A DNA stretch of 64,000 nt from Achromobacter aegrifaciens (GCF_902859735.1 NZ_CADIJY010000005.1:124001-188000); one strand, 5' to 3'; counted from the first letter of the stretch, positions 28,987 through 38,501 are shown. Notes: generated by a model from the sequence alone, not told the origin. A program made the numbers and translations.

Positions 28987-30018
28987 ATGGATGCCCTATC
29001 GCTACCGTGGTGGTTATTCGCAGTATTCGCAGCGCTGGCCTGGCTGTTGACAGGCGCGCTGCGCCGCTATGCGCTAAAGCATGATGTCATCGACGTGCCG
29101 AATGCGCGCAGTTCGCACAAGACGCCCACGCCGCGCGGCGGCGGTATCGCGTTTGTCATCAGCTTCCTGCTGGGATTGGCGACGCTGGCCGCGACCGGAA
29201 ATGTCGCCCCCGTGGACGCGATTGCCCTGGGCGGCGCGGGCGCCTGGATCGCGCTCATCGGTTTTCTCGACGACCATGGCCATATCCCGGCACGCTGGAG
29301 ATTGCTGGCCCACTTCACCGGGGCAGCCTGGGTGCTCTACTGGATAGGCGGCGTACCCTCGATGTCGTTTTGGGGGCTGGAACTGCAAACCGGCTGGTTG
29401 CTCTCGATCCTGGGCGCGTTGTACCTGGTATGGATGCTCAATCTCTACAATTTCATGGACGGCATCGATGGCATCGCCAGCATCGAGGCGCTCTGCGTCA
29501 CGGTGGGCGGCTGCATTCTGTACGCGATGGCCGGCCAACCGTTGGCAGGCATTCCCAGCGCGCTGCTGGCGGCCACGGTGGCGGGCTTCCTGATCTGGAA
29601 TTTTCCGCCGGCGAAGATATTCATGGGCGATGGCGGCAGCGGCTTCCTCGGCCTGATTCTCGGCGCCCTGTCGCTCCTGGCTGGATGGCATTCTCCGGCC
29701 ATGTTGTGGGCGTGGCTAGTGCTGCTGGGTGTTTTCATCATCGACGCAACCGTCACCCTGATACGCCGGCTTGGGCGCGGAGAAAAAGTTTATGAAGCGC
29801 ACCGGACTCACGCGTACCAATATGCGAGCCGCAAATATTCCAGCCACAAAAAGGTCACGCTTGCGGTGCTTTTAATTAATGTCGTGTGGCTGTTCCCGTG
29901 GGCTGCGGCAATATCGACAGGATTAATCGACGGCCTGACTGGCGTACTTTGTGCATATATACCGCTAATAGCCCTGTCCATACGGCTTAAGGCGGGAACC
30001 CCGGAAACCACAAACTGA
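28987..30018 (+). CDS. wbpL: WbpL-type undecaprenyl-phosphate HexNAc-1-P transferase (WecA/MraY family)
   Basis: A 343-aa polytopic enzyme with about eleven membrane helices that starts O-unit assembly by moving a HexNAc-1-phosphate from UDP onto undecaprenyl phosphate. Family motifs are clear: SSHKTPTPRGGGIAFV, the Mg/nucleotide motif NLYNFMDGIDGIASIE, and FMGDGGSGFLGLILGAL; the late loop holds YEAHRTHAYQYAS with the carbohydrate-recognition His residues. WbpL of Pseudomonas uses UDP-D-FucNAc or UDP-D-QuiNAc, matching the WbjF and WbpM neighbours. Length is typical. Confidence 0.93.
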   Translation: MDALSLPWWLFAVFAALAWLLTGALRRYALKHDVIDVPNARSSHKTPTPRGGGIAFVISFLLGLATLAATGNVAPVDAIALGGAGAWIALIGFLDDHGHIPARWRLLAHFTGAAWVLYWIGGVPSMSFWGLELQTGWLLSILGALYLVWMLNLYNFMDGIDGIASIEALCVTVGGCILYAMAGQPLAGIPSALLAATVAGFLIWNFPPAKIFMGDGGSGFLGLILGALSLLAGWHSPAMLWAWLVLLGVFIIDATVTLIRRLGRGEKVYEAHRTHAYQYASRKYSSHKKVTLAVLLINVVWLFPWAAAISTGLIDGLTGVLCAYIPLIALSIRLKAGTPETTN

Positions 30019-30107
30019 ACATTTGGTAGCCCGGCAGCGGGCGCATCTTGAGTAGAATTCCGTCTGCGTGCGTTTGGCCGCAAGACACAGGCATGAATGG
30101 CGTAATT

Positions 30108-30692
30108 ATGAATTCCAAAGGCATCTTGCTCATCATCGGCAGCGGCGGGCATGGACGCGCGGTCGCCGAAGCCGCCGAGCTGACAGGCGAATGGACCGGT
30201 ATTGACTTCGCCGATGACGCGTATCCCGCCCTGCAGCAGTCGGGCGACTGGCGCATCGTCGGCTCGACCGGCCAGCTGCCGGAGCTGGCCCGCAACTATC
30301 AGGCGGCGGTCGTGGCCATCGGCAACCAGGCCGTGCGCCAGCGCTTGACCGACACGCTGACCGATCTCGGCATACCGCTGGCGACCATCGTCCACCCGCG
30401 GGCCTGGGTCAGCGCGCTGGCCGAAGTCGGCGCCGGCTGCGCCATCATGGCCGGCGCCGTGGTCGGCGCCTGCGCGCGTTTGGGGCGTGGCGTCATCGTC
30501 AATGCCAACGCCACAGCGGACCACGATGTCGTGCTCGGCGACTATGCCCATCTTGGCGTCGGCGTCCAGCTCGCGGGCGGCGTAGTCATTGAAGACCGCG
30601 CCTGGCTGCAGGCCGGATCCTGTGCTGGATACCGGGTCCGGGTGCCAGCGGACGCCGTGTTGGCCCCAGGTTCGCGCCTGATCGCGGATTGA
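30108..30692 (+). CDS. PglD/NeuD-like sugar O- or N-acyltransferase
   Basis: A 194-aa acyltransferase: a Rossmann-like N-terminal sugar-nucleotide domain (LLIIGSGGHGRAVAEAAE) and a C-terminal hexapeptide beta-helix (from ~90) with HPRAWVSALAEVGAGCAIMA and the catalytic-type His in NATADHDVVLGDYAHLGVG. PglD relatives acetylate the 4-amino group of UDP-sugars in bacillosamine-type pathways. No 4-aminotransferase lies directly beside it, so its acceptor is unclear. It may acetylate an O-unit sugar or the amino sugar of the opposite-strand operon. An alternative ATG at 30093 adds five residues. Confidence 0.82.
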   Translation: MNSKGILLIIGSGGHGRAVAEAAELTGEWTGIDFADDAYPALQQSGDWRIVGSTGQLPELARNYQAAVVAIGNQAVRQRLTDTLTDLGIPLATIVHPRAWVSALAEVGAGCAIMAGAVVGACARLGRGVIVNANATADHDVVLGDYAHLGVGVQLAGGVVIEDRAWLQAGSCAGYRVRVPADAVLAPGSRLIAD

Positions 30693-30710
30693 TTCCAGAC
30701 TACCTATAAA

Positions 30711-32546
30711 ATGATCGTTCCTACCCGCTTTCGAACCGCACTGGTGTTTCTGTTTGACCTGGCGGCGATCCTCATCGCCTGGCTGGGGGCATTCCTCATC
30801 CGCCTCAATTTCGAATGGCCGACAGAGTGGGAAGGCCCCATAGCGCGGGCGCTGCTCGTCCTGCTGCCCGTGCAGATCATCGCCTGCCGCTGGGCGGGCC
30901 TGTATCGCGGCATGTGGATCTTCGCCAGCCTGCCGGACCTCAAACGCGTCCTGAACGTGGTGCTCGCCTCGACGGTCGCGCTGCTGCTCTTTGCCTTCCT
31001 GAATCGTGGCCAGCCCGCATTGCCGCGTTCCATCCTTGTGCTGTATCCCTTGCTGCTGCTCTTGGTCATGGGCGGCGGACGCGCCGCCTGGCGCATGTGG
31101 AAGGAACACCGGCTCTACCGCGCGGGCTTCGGCCAGGGCACGCCGGTCGTCGTGATCGGCGCGGGCACGGCCGGCGCCATGCTGGTCCGCGAACTGGGTC
31201 GCAGTTCCGATTGGCATGTGGTGGCGCTGGTGGACGACGATCCCGCCAAGCGAGGCCTGGAAATCTCCGGCTGTCGCGTGGCTGGCGGCACCAACAGGTT
31301 GCCCGAAATCCTCAATGACTACGGCGCAAAGCACGTCATCCTGGCCATTCCTTCCGCCAAGGGAACCGCCATCCGCCGCGTGTCCGACATCGCGACCCGC
31401 GCAGGCGCGTCGCTGTTCACCGTGCCGGGGTTGAGCGAGCTGATGAGCGGCCGTGTCGCCATCAACATGATGCGTCCCGTAAAGATCGAGGATCTGTTGG
31501 GCCGCGAATCCGTGCATATCGACAACATCAATATCCACGAAATGATTGCCGGCAAGCAGATCCTGGTGACCGGCGCGGGCGGCTCGATCGGCAGTGAACT
31601 GTGCCGTCAGCTTGCGCGCTTCGCGCCGGCCGCCATCATCCTGTACGAGGTGAGCGAGTTCGCCCTTTACACCATCGAACAATGGTTCACCGACAATCAG
31701 CCCTCGGTGCGCGTCATCCCGCTGGCGGGAGACGTCAAGGACGCCACGCGCGTGGATGAAGTCTTTGCGCGCTACAAACCGGACATCGTGTTCCATGCGG
31801 CAGCGTACAAGCACGTGCCTCTCATGGAGATCGACAATGCCTGGCAGGCCGTGCGCAACAACGTGCTTGGCACCCTGAACGTGGCCCAGTGCGCCGAACG
31901 CTACCAGGCGCAGCGCTTCGTCCTCATCTCGACCGACAAGGCCGTGAACCCCACCAACGTGATGGGCGCCACGAAGCGCATGGCTGAAATGGTGTGCGAA
32001 GTGCTGCATGGCCGCAACGGCAAGACACGGTTCCAGATCGTCCGTTTCGGGAACGTGCTGGGCAGCACGGGCAGCGTCATTCCCAGGTTCCAGTCCCAAA
32101 TCTCGCGCGGCGGCCCCGTTTCCGTCACTCACCCCGAGATTACGCGCTACTTCATGTCCATTCCCGAAGCGGCCCGGCTGGTGTTGCAGGCGGCCGCCAT
32201 GGGCAACGGCGGAGAAATCTTCGTGCTGGACATGGGCGAACCCGTCAAGATCGCCGATCTGGCGCGCAACATGATCCGCCTCTCGGGATTCACCGAAGAC
32301 GAGATCCACATCGAATTCACGGGGTTGCGCCCGGGCGAAAAGCTCTATGAAGAGCTGCTCGCCGATTGCGAGGAAACGCTGGAAACGCCCCATCCCAAAC
32401 TGCGGATCGCCCGCTCGCGCCCCGTGCCCGACGGTTTCCGGGAAACGGGTTTCAGCTGGATTGCTGGTTCCACCTCAGTCGCGGACGGGGATGTCCGTGC
32501 CGAGTTGAAGCGCTGGATGCCCGAGTACGAACCGTCAAAGCAGTAA
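30711..32546 (+). CDS. wbpM: WbpM/CapD-family membrane UDP-GlcNAc 4,6-dehydratase
   Basis: A 611-aa protein with four N-terminal membrane helices (~8-115), a first Rossmann domain (VVVIGAGTAGAMLVREL) and a catalytic SDR domain starting ILVTGAGGSIGSELCRQL. The active-site block STDKAVNPTNVMGATKRM has Met in place of the SDR Tyr, as expected for the large WbpM/FlaA1-like group. It converts UDP-GlcNAc to UDP-4-keto-6-deoxy-GlcNAc (D-xylo), precursor of D-QuiNAc or D-FucNAc. As in Pseudomonas O-antigen loci it closes the cluster next to wbpL. The end is convergent with rfbB, with 278 bp between them and no strong terminator. Confidence 0.94.
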   Translation: MIVPTRFRTALVFLFDLAAILIAWLGAFLIRLNFEWPTEWEGPIARALLVLLPVQIIACRWAGLYRGMWIFASLPDLKRVLNVVLASTVALLLFAFLNRGQPALPRSILVLYPLLLLLVMGGGRAAWRMWKEHRLYRAGFGQGTPVVVIGAGTAGAMLVRELGRSSDWHVVALVDDDPAKRGLEISGCRVAGGTNRLPEILNDYGAKHVILAIPSAKGTAIRRVSDIATRAGASLFTVPGLSELMSGRVAINMMRPVKIEDLLGRESVHIDNINIHEMIAGKQILVTGAGGSIGSELCRQLARFAPAAIILYEVSEFALYTIEQWFTDNQPSVRVIPLAGDVKDATRVDEVFARYKPDIVFHAAAYKHVPLMEIDNAWQAVRNNVLGTLNVAQCAERYQAQRFVLISTDKAVNPTNVMGATKRMAEMVCEVLHGRNGKTRFQIVRFGNVLGSTGSVIPRFQSQISRGGPVSVTHPEITRYFMSIPEAARLVLQAAAMGNGGEIFVLDMGEPVKIADLARNMIRLSGFTEDEIHIEFTGLRPGEKLYEELLADCEETLETPHPKLRIARSRPVPDGFRETGFSWIAGSTSVADGDVRAELKRWMPEYEPSKQ

Positions 32547-32824
32547 CAGCCAATCAGGTCTAGCGTCCGGCTCTCGCGGCGACACAATTTCGTGCCGCAG
32601 TCGCCGTGTCGGGCCACGCCGGCCAAGCTGATGACCACCCTGCGCATGCTCAGTTTGCGAGCACTCACCAGATAAATGGCGCCAAGCGCTACCATGGCAA
32701 GCGCAATGGTGGGCTTCGCCGTGAATGTATTGACCCCGTCGTGACAACCTGCTCACGTCATAACCGGGGAAATGGACGCCGCCCCCACTAGGCGCTCCAG
32801 CGGGCCAGCCGCGTACCGAGCGGG

Positions 32825-33913
32825 CTAGGATGGCTGCCCCAGCCGCTCGCGCTGATAGCTACCGTCCTGCACGCGCCGACACCAATCCTGATTATCGAGA
32901 TACCACCTGACGGTCTTGCGAATGCCGGTATCAAAAGTTTCGACGGGTTCCCAACCCAGACAACGTTGGATCTTGCCGGCGTCAATGGCATAGCGGCGGT
33001 CATGGCCAGGACGATCCGGCACAGGCGCAATCAGATCCCGATAGTGTTGGATCGATGATGCAGGATCGAGCGGGACGAGTTCCTGCAAAATATCGCAGAG
33101 CGCGCGCACCACTTCAATGTTCCGCTTTTCGTTGTGGCCGCCGATGTTGTAGGTCTCGCCAACGGCTCCTTCCGTGACCACCTTATAGAGCGCCCTCGCG
33201 TGGTCTTCGACATACAGCCAATCGCGTATCTGGTCACCCTTCCCGTAAATCGGCAGCAACCGTCCTTCCAGCGCGTTAAGAATCATCAGCGGGATGAGTT
33301 TTTCCGGAAAATGATAGGGTCCGTAGTTGTTTGAGCAGTTCGTAACTATTGTGGGCAGGCCGTAGGTCCGCATCCAGGCACGTACCAAGTGGTCGGAACT
33401 CGCCTTGCTGGCGGAATAGGGACTGCTGGGGCCATATGAGGAATTCTCGGTAAAAAGAATCTTCCCGGCGCCGTCGACCTCGTCAGGATGGGGCAGGTCG
33501 CCATAAACCTCATCAGTGGAAACATGATGGAAGCGAAACGCCTGCCGGCGTTCCTTGCTCAAGCCACTCAAATAGCCTCGCGCCGTCTCCAGCAACGTAT
33601 AGGTCCCGACGACGTTTGTCTCGATAAAGGCTGCCGGACCATCAATGGAACGGTCGACATGACTCTCAGCCGCCAAATGCATGACCACATCAGGGCGGTG
33701 GGTGGCGAATACCCGCTCCAGCTCGACGCGGTTGCAGATGTCGACCCGTTCGAACGCATAGCGTTCCGAGGCAGAGATTTCACGCAAGCTATCAAGATTA
33801 CCTGCGTAGGTCAGTTTGTCGACGTTTATGACATAGTCTTCCGTCTCATGAATGACATGCCGTATGACTGCCGAACCGATGAACCCCGCCCCGCCCGTGA
33901 CTAAAATCCTCAT
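32825..33913 (-). CDS. rfbB: dTDP-glucose 4,6-dehydratase
   Basis: A 362-aa extended SDR enzyme converting dTDP-glucose to dTDP-4-keto-6-deoxyglucose. It has the NAD loop [19 protein letters not shown], the catalytic [11 protein letters not shown] (Thr-Asp-Glu) and [17 protein letters not shown] (Tyr-x3-Lys), and [12 protein letters not shown]. Length matches RmlB. rfbC and rfbD are absent nearby, so the product is not channelled to dTDP-rhamnose here; the adjoining aminotransferase points to an amino sugar. It is the last gene of the eleven-gene minus-strand operon, overlapping the aminotransferase by 4 bp. The start at 33913 is chosen over longer frames because the Rossmann strand begins there. 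Confidence 0.94.
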   Translation of the reverse strand: MRILVTGGAGFIGSAVIRHVIHETEDYVINVDKLTYAGNLDSLREISASERYAFERVDICNRVELERVFATHRPDVVMHLAAESHVDRSIDGPAAFIETNVVGTYTLLETARGYLSGLSKERRQAFRFHHVSTDEVYGDLPHPDEVDGAGKILFTENSSYGPSSPYSASKASSDHLVRAWMRTYGLPTIVTNCSNNYGPYHFPEKLIPLMILNALEGRLLPIYGKGDQIRDWLYVEDHARALYKVVTEGAVGETYNIGGHNEKRNIEVVRALCDILQELVPLDPASSIQHYRDLIAPVPDRPGHDRRYAIDAGKIQRCLGWEPVETFDTGIRKTVRWYLDNQDWCRRVQDGSYQRERLGQPS

Positions 33914-35073
33914 GCCGACCTCACCCTCCCGGCGGCATGCGCGGCGGCGTCGGCCAGAATCCTGGCGATCTCCTCCTGCAGGTCGGCAGTCAGGCCGACC
34001 CACAGCGGCAGGCGCACCAGCCGTTCCGCTTGCCTGTTGGTAATCTCCAGCTCGCCTTGCGTACGACCATAACGCTTCCCGGCCGGAGAAGAATGCAGTG
34101 GCACATAGTGGAACACTGAATAGATGCTGTTCTTCTTCAGTTCGCTCAACACGGCCTGCCGATCAAGCTCAGGGGCCAGCAGCACATAGTACATATGCGC
34201 ATTGTGGCCGCACTCGTCGGGCACAACAGGTCGTCGCAGCAGCCCCTTGGCTTCCAACGGCGCCATCAGGGCGTGATAGCGCTCCCAGATTTTCAGACGC
34301 TCTTGTGTGATTTGCGTGGCGTTCTCAAGCTGAGCCCATAGAAAAGCCGCTATGAGCTCACCAGGGAGGAATGAAGAACCGACTTCCTGCCACGTGTACT
34401 TGTCGATCTCGCCGCGAAAAAAGCGACTACGGTCAGTACCCTTCTCCCGAATGATCTCGGCGCGCAGCGCCAACGAGGGGTCATTCACTAGCAGCGCGCC
34501 GCCTTCCCCCGAGATCACGTTCTTGGTTTCATGAAAACTATAGGCCCCCATATCGCCGATGCTGCCCAAGGCATGGCCCTTGTAGGACGCCATCACGCCC
34601 TGCGCCGCATCCTCGAGGACCTTAAGGCCATGGCGCCTGGCAATGCCCATGACGGCGTCCATCTCGCAGGCCACGCCAGCATAATGAACCGGCACGATAG
34701 CCTTGGTGCGCGGGGTGATTGCGGATTCGATCAGGCGTTCATCAAGGTTCAGGGTATCTTCGCGGATATCGACAAATACCGGCACGCCCCCGCGCAGCAC
34801 GAAAGCGTTCGCCGTCGACACAAAGGTGTAGGACGGCATGATGATTTCGTCGCCTGGCTCGATGTCCATCAACAAAGCCGCCATCTCCAGCGCGGCGGTA
34901 CATGAATGGGTAAGCAGAGCTCTGTCGCAACCACTCTGCCGCTCCAACCACTCATGGCAACGTTTCGTGAAGGGCCCATCGCCGGCCAGCATGTTGCCCA
35001 GCTTGGCCTGGGTGATGTAGTCGAGCTCCTGACCGGTCAAGAACGGTCGATTGAATGGAATCTTCTGCGTCAT
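33910..35073 (-). CDS. dTDP-4-amino-4,6-dideoxygalactose transaminase-like (WecE/RffA family)
   Basis: A 387-aa PLP sugar aminotransferase. The Schiff-base lysine is Lys184 in [15 protein letters not shown], a sequence characteristic of Wec[20 protein letters not shown] and [13 protein letters not shown] are likewise typical. WecE transaminates dTDP-4-keto-6-deoxyglucose with glutamate to dTDP-Fuc4N. A good GGGAAAGG ribosome site precedes the ATG, and the gene overlaps rfbA and rfbB by 4 bp each. A 3-aminotransferase (FdtB) is an alternative, but the motif favours C4 and no 3,4-ketoisomerase (FdtA) is present. Confidence 0.88.
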   Translation of the reverse strand: MTQKIPFNRPFLTGQELDYITQAKLGNMLAGDGPFTKRCHEWLERQSGCDRALLTHSCTAALEMAALLMDIEPGDEIIMPSYTFVSTANAFVLRGGVPVFVDIREDTLNLDERLIESAITPRTKAIVPVHYAGVACEMDAVMGIARRHGLKVLEDAAQGVMASYKGHALGSIGDMGAYSFHETKNVISGEGGALLVNDPSLALRAEIIREKGTDRSRFFRGEIDKYTWQEVGSSFLPGELIAAFLWAQLENATQITQERLKIWERYHALMAPLEAKGLLRRPVVPDECGHNAHMYYVLLAPELDRQAVLSELKKNSIYSVFHYVPLHSSPAGKRYGRTQGELEITNRQAERLVRLPLWVGLTADLQEEIARILADAAAHAAGRVRSA

Positions 35074-35957
35074 TGCCTTTCCCTTTGAAGCCTGTGCCGC
35101 TCATCGGCCACGCCGCGCAGGTACTCGCTGTACTCGCACGCTGGCATGTTCGAAATCAACTCTTCAAACTGGTCGAGCGAAAGAAAGCCCCGCACCAATG
35201 CGGCCTCCTCCGGACAGCCGATCTTTATGCCCTGCCGCCGTTCGATAGCTTCGATGTACGAAGATGCCTCGTGCAGCGCGGTGCTGGTGCCGGCATCGAG
35301 CCACGCGAACCCACGGCTCAGGCGGCGCACCTGCAGTGTGCCGCGCCTCAGGTATTCGCGGTTGACGTCGGTTATCTCCAACTCGCCTCGCGCCGAAGGC
35401 TTGACCGACCTCGCAATTTCCAGCACGTCGTTGTCGTAGATATATACCCCGGGAACCGCGTAGTTACTTTTCGGCTTCGAAGGCTTTTCCTCTATCGAGA
35501 TAGCCTTGCCGGTGCGATCGAACTCGACCACACCATAGCGCTCGGGGTCTTTGACATGATATGCAAAAATGGACGCGCCGCCCTTGAAGCCATGCACTGC
35601 GCGCGGGAAGTCGTCACCGCCCGAGAAGATATTGTCGCCGAGCATCAGGATCACGTCGTCCCCGCCTACAAAATCAGCCGCGATCAGAAATGCCTGCGCG
35701 ATCCCTTCGGGGCGCGCTTGCTCACGATATTCGATCGTGACGCCCCATTGACGTCCGTCGTTCAGCAAGTTCTTGAACCTGCCCAGATCCTGCGGCGTCG
35801 AGATCAGGCAAAACTCCCTCACCCCTGACGCGATCAGCACCGTCAGCGGATAGTAGATCATCGGCTTGTCGAACACCGCCTGCAACTGTTTGCTCGACAC
35901 CTGCGTCAGAGGATAAAGGCGAGATCCTGCACCGCCAGCCAGAATTATTGCTTTCAT
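35070..35957 (-). CDS. rfbA: Glucose-1-phosphate thymidylyltransferase
   Basis: A 295-aa nucleotidyltransferase making dTDP-glucose from glucose-1-phosphate and dTTP. The signature is IILAGGAGSRLYPLTQ followed by SSKQLQAVFDKPMIYYPL; LGDNIFSGGDDF and the C-terminal RGFAWLDAGTSTALHEAS are family marks. The canonical GTRLYP is GSRLYP here, a conservative change. The start at 35957 removes a 12-residue unrelated leader. It supplies rfbB in the same operon; the gap to the upstream methyltransferase is 69 bp. Confidence 0.94.
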   Translation of the reverse strand: MKAIILAGGAGSRLYPLTQVSSKQLQAVFDKPMIYYPLTVLIASGVREFCLISTPQDLGRFKNLLNDGRQWGVTIEYREQARPEGIAQAFLIAADFVGGDDVILMLGDNIFSGGDDFPRAVHGFKGGASIFAYHVKDPERYGVVEFDRTGKAISIEEKPSKPKSNYAVPGVYIYDNDVLEIARSVKPSARGELEITDVNREYLRRGTLQVRRLSRGFAWLDAGTSTALHEASSYIEAIERRQGIKIGCPEEAALVRGFLSLDQFEELISNMPACEYSEYLRGVADERHRLQRERQ

Positions 35958-36026
35958 TTCGATATCCAAAGAAGCGCCCTGCAAGCAGATCACTGGTTGG
36001 CAGGGCGCATGCGTATGCCATGAAAA

Positions 36027-36893
36027 TCATCTGCGCCGCAAAACCACCAATCTGGATCCGCCGATCGGCAAGCGCAGGCTCGCCTTGACCAGGACGAGCT
36101 CGATCCGCATCACGATCTCCAACAGCTTGTTCTGCAGCGGCCCCATTTCCAGCGCCTCGCTCGCCTGGTCTTTGCCGGACCGCCGAGCGGCCAGGCGGGA
36201 CAGCAACATGAGAGGCAGCAGCAGCATGACGAACGAGGTGCTATGGACGATATCGAAGCCGGCCGCCTTCATCTTCGAATGCAGCTCCTGTGCCGAGTAT
36301 CGCCGTTGATGGCATGCTGCCTCGTCCACCGAGCTCCATAACCATTGGTGCTGCGGCACGGTAATCAAGCAACAGCCACCCGGCCGGACCGCTCGATGGA
36401 GATTCTGCAGGACCAGTTCGTCCTCCGCGATATGCTCGATGACGTCGAACGCAGCGACGACGTCGAATTCTGCGTCATAAGGCAGCTTGCGCGCGTCCAC
36501 CTGGATCAGCTCGGTGCGCGGCAACCGTTCCGCGGCGTATGCAAGACCCGAAACGTGAATCTCGCTGCCGACGGATCGTGCGTCAGGAAATTCCCGCGTA
36601 ATGCCGGAAAGAACGAAGCCGGTACCGCAACCGACTTCCAACACGGATTCAAACCTTGGGTGGTACTTGCGCAAAGCCCAGAGCACTATCCGGTTACGCG
36701 CGCGGAACCAGAAATTGTTTTCCTCGACTTTGGCCAAAGCCGCAAAGCTGTGCTCGCGAAAGCCATCGTTCCGATGCGCAAGCTCGGGAGCCCAGGCCAA
36801 GAAACCATTGATCCGGGCCGGCTTGAATCCGCACTCGACGCATCCGCCTTCCGCATCCGTTTTCCTGGTACCACAGGCAGGGCAAATAATCAT
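36027..36893 (-). CDS. Class I SAM-dependent methyltransferase with N-terminal zinc ribbon
   Basis: A 288-aa protein. Residues 1-25 carry two CxxC knuckles (CPACG and CVECG), suggesting a small zinc ribbon. Motif I for SAM binding is SVLEVGCGTGFVLSGI (~83-98), followed by DVVAAFDVIEHIAEDEL. A hydrophobic helix near residue 215 (VMLLLPLMLLSRL) may hold it at the inner membrane, a layout seen in methyltransferases of polysaccharide clusters that act on polyprenyl-linked sugars. The acceptor could be the amino sugar or its acyl chain; sequence does not decide. It is 8 bp downstream of the GtrA-like gene. Confidence 0.82.
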   Translation of the reverse strand: MIICPACGTRKTDAEGGCVECGFKPARINGFLAWAPELAHRNDGFREHSFAALAKVEENNFWFRARNRIVLWALRKYHPRFESVLEVGCGTGFVLSGITREFPDARSVGSEIHVSGLAYAAERLPRTELIQVDARKLPYDAEFDVVAAFDVIEHIAEDELVLQNLHRAVRPGGCCLITVPQHQWLWSSVDEAACHQRRYSAQELHSKMKAAGFDIVHSTSFVMLLLPLMLLSRLAARRSGKDQASEALEMGPLQNKLLEIVMRIELVLVKASLRLPIGGSRLVVLRRR

Positions 36894-36901
36894 GACAGAC
36901 C

Positions 36902-37309
36902 TCAGCGGGATCCGCTGGATTTAGGAAAGACGAAGTACCGGAACAGCACAAAGAGCAGGACGGCAACGCTAAAGATCGCCCCTATTTGCACCAGCTGATG
37001 AGGAAAACCCATTCGATCGACAAAAAAATACAACATGCCCACGTTTGCGCCATAACCGATTGCGTGGGCAAGCGCGTAGCGGATCACACCGCCTGCCGTG
37101 TGGCCTTTCGCCGCAAACGTGTACTTCGCATGTCCGAAGTACGCGGTCGCGGCGCCGATGGGATACATGAGAGTCACCGCTACTTTCGGCTCCAGCCACA
37201 GCCAGGTTATCAAGAGGTAAATCAGATAGCCACGCAGATTGTTCAGCAACCCCACCACGCCATAGCGAACCAGCTGCGAAAAAAGCGCCCTGCGCTCGGC
37301 ACCCGTCAT
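36902..37309 (-). CDS. GtrA-like small membrane protein (polyprenyl-phospho-sugar flippase family)
   Basis: A 135-aa protein with four membrane helices and the GtrA signature near the start (LVRYGVVGLLNNLRGYLIYL) plus AYFGHAKYTFAAKGH in the middle. GtrA proteins are thought to flip undecaprenyl-phosphate-linked single sugars to the periplasm during LPS or teichoic acid modification. A GtrB-like transferase and a large GT-C-like membrane protein are encoded by the same operon, completing a gtrABC-like set. It is 28 bp downstream of the ACP gene. Confidence 0.87.
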   Translation of the reverse strand: MTGAERRALFSQLVRYGVVGLLNNLRGYLIYLLITWLWLEPKVAVTLMYPIGAATAYFGHAKYTFAAKGHTAGGVIRYALAHAIGYGANVGMLYFFVDRMGFPHQLVQIGAIFSVAVLLFVLFRYFVFPKSSGSR

Positions 37310-37337
37310 ATATCCGATTCCGCCCGTCCGATATGGG

Positions 37338-37574
37338 TCAACCTAAGCATGCATTCAGGTACTCAGTTATCTCCTCGATCGAAGTGAGGCGATCCGCATC
37401 GTCATCTGAAATTTCAATTCCGTACTTTTCCTGCACGGCAAGCATCACGCTGAACATGTCTAGCGAATCGATGCCTTGGTCGGTCAGCTTCATATTCGTG
37501 CGCAGCTTTTCCGGGGATTCGACCACCTCGGCCTGTCGAATCGCTGCAATAATATCGTCATGCGTCACTTTCAT
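37338..37574 (-). CDS. Dedicated acyl carrier protein
   Basis: A 78-aa acidic protein with the ACP fold pattern and the phosphopantetheine attachment site GIDSLDMFSVMLAVQEKYG (Ser37). It is not the housekeeping fatty-acid ACP, which has the DSLDTVE context and lies in a fab cluster. It lies 3 bp downstream of a KASIII gene and in the same operon as an LpxD-like acyltransferase, so it most likely carries the acyl group destined for the amino sugar. Carrier proteins in O-antigen loci are known from Vibrio cholerae O1, where one serves tetronate synthesis. Confidence 0.92.
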   Translation of the reverse strand: MKVTHDDIIAAIRQAEVVESPEKLRTNMKLTDQGIDSLDMFSVMLAVQEKYGIEISDDDADRLTSIEEITEYLNACLG

Positions 37575-37577
37575 TTT

Positions 37578-38501
37578 TTATTCCTTGCGTTGAATTACCG
37601 TACTGGCCCAGGACAGCCCCAATCCGAATCCACATAGCAACATGCGCTTGCTGGCAGGATCCTGCAGCAGCTCGCTTAACATGAGCGGGATGGATGAGGA
37701 CACGGTGTTGCCATATGCGGCGGACATGAACGGAGCCTTGTCCCTACTCACTTTCAAGCGATCAGCGATGGTCTGCACAATGTAGCGGCTACCTTGATGC
37801 AAGACGTAACGGTCGATATCGTCCAGGGTCAGGCCGTTGAGGGTCACCGTTTCCCGAATATTCGCAGGCACTTGCTGCGCGGCGAAATTGAATACGGCGC
37901 GGCCGTTCATGAAAAGCACACCGTCGTTGCAGGCAAGCTTGTCCGCCTCGCTGCCCTGGGTTCCAAACGTGAATCGTCCGAGCGAATACCGGGCATCCTC
38001 CTCCAGCAGGGTAGCCGTGGCCGCGTCGCCAAAGATCAGGGCGGTGGCCTTGTCCTCCGGATCAACGATGCCCGAATAGGGATCGGCGGTCACCAGCACA
38101 CCGCGCCTCAGTCCGTTGGCCTGCATGAAAGACGCCAGGACCGACAAGCCGTACACGTAACCGGAACATCCCAAGCCCAGATCGAAACAGGCACAGTGGG
38201 TGGCGAGCCCCGCCTTGCCGTGCAGTTCGGCGGATAGGTGAGGAATATTGCGGTCAGGATTCTGGGTAACGACTACCAGGGCGTCGATCTCCTGCGGCGC
38301 GATACCGCCATCGTGAAGCAGCCGCGACAGCGCCTCCGTTGCCATATCCAGGGCTCCGTGTCGCTCGGCCATGCGCGCAACCTGAGTGAAACCGATACGC
38401 TCGCTGACCTGCTCCGGCGTCGAGCCCAATGACTCGGCGCGCGCCAGGTTGTCGATTCGATCGGAGGGAATAAAAGTTGCTATCCTGCTTATCCCGATCA
38501 T
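37578..38501 (-). CDS. 3-oxoacyl-ACP synthase III (KASIII)-family condensing enzyme
   Basis: A 307-aa thiolase-fold ketosynthase with a complete FabH-type triad: Cys112 (FDLGLGCSGYVYGL), His235 (RYVLHQGSRYIVQ) and Asn265 (SAAYGNTVSSSIP). FabH condenses acyl-CoA with malonyl-ACP; many relatives in polysaccharide loci act instead as acyltransferases or make short 3-oxoacyl chains. The context (own ACP next door, unknown protein overlapping by 4 bp, acyltransferase after that) implies it begins or loads the acyl group placed on the amino sugar. Length is typical. Confidence 0.92.
   Translation of the reverse strand: MIGISRIATFIPSDRIDNLARAESLGSTPEQVSERIGFTQVARMAERHGALDMATEALSRLLHDGGIAPQEIDALVVVTQNPDRNIPHLSAELHGKAGLATHCACFDLGLGCSGYVYGLSVLASFMQANGLRRGVLVTADPYSGIVDPEDKATALIFGDAATATLLEEDARYSLGRFTFGTQGSEADKLACNDGVLFMNGRAVFNFAAQQVPANIRETVTLNGLTLDDIDRYVLHQGSRYIVQTIADRLKVSRDKAPFMSAAYGNTVSSSIPLMLSELLQDPASKRMLLCGFGLGLSWASTVIQRKE

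Noticed and set aside
32825-35957. rfbB-rfbA as part of a dTDP-L-rhamnose pathway
   Set aside because: rfbC and rfbD are absent and an aminotransferase lies between the two genes, so an amino sugar is more likely.
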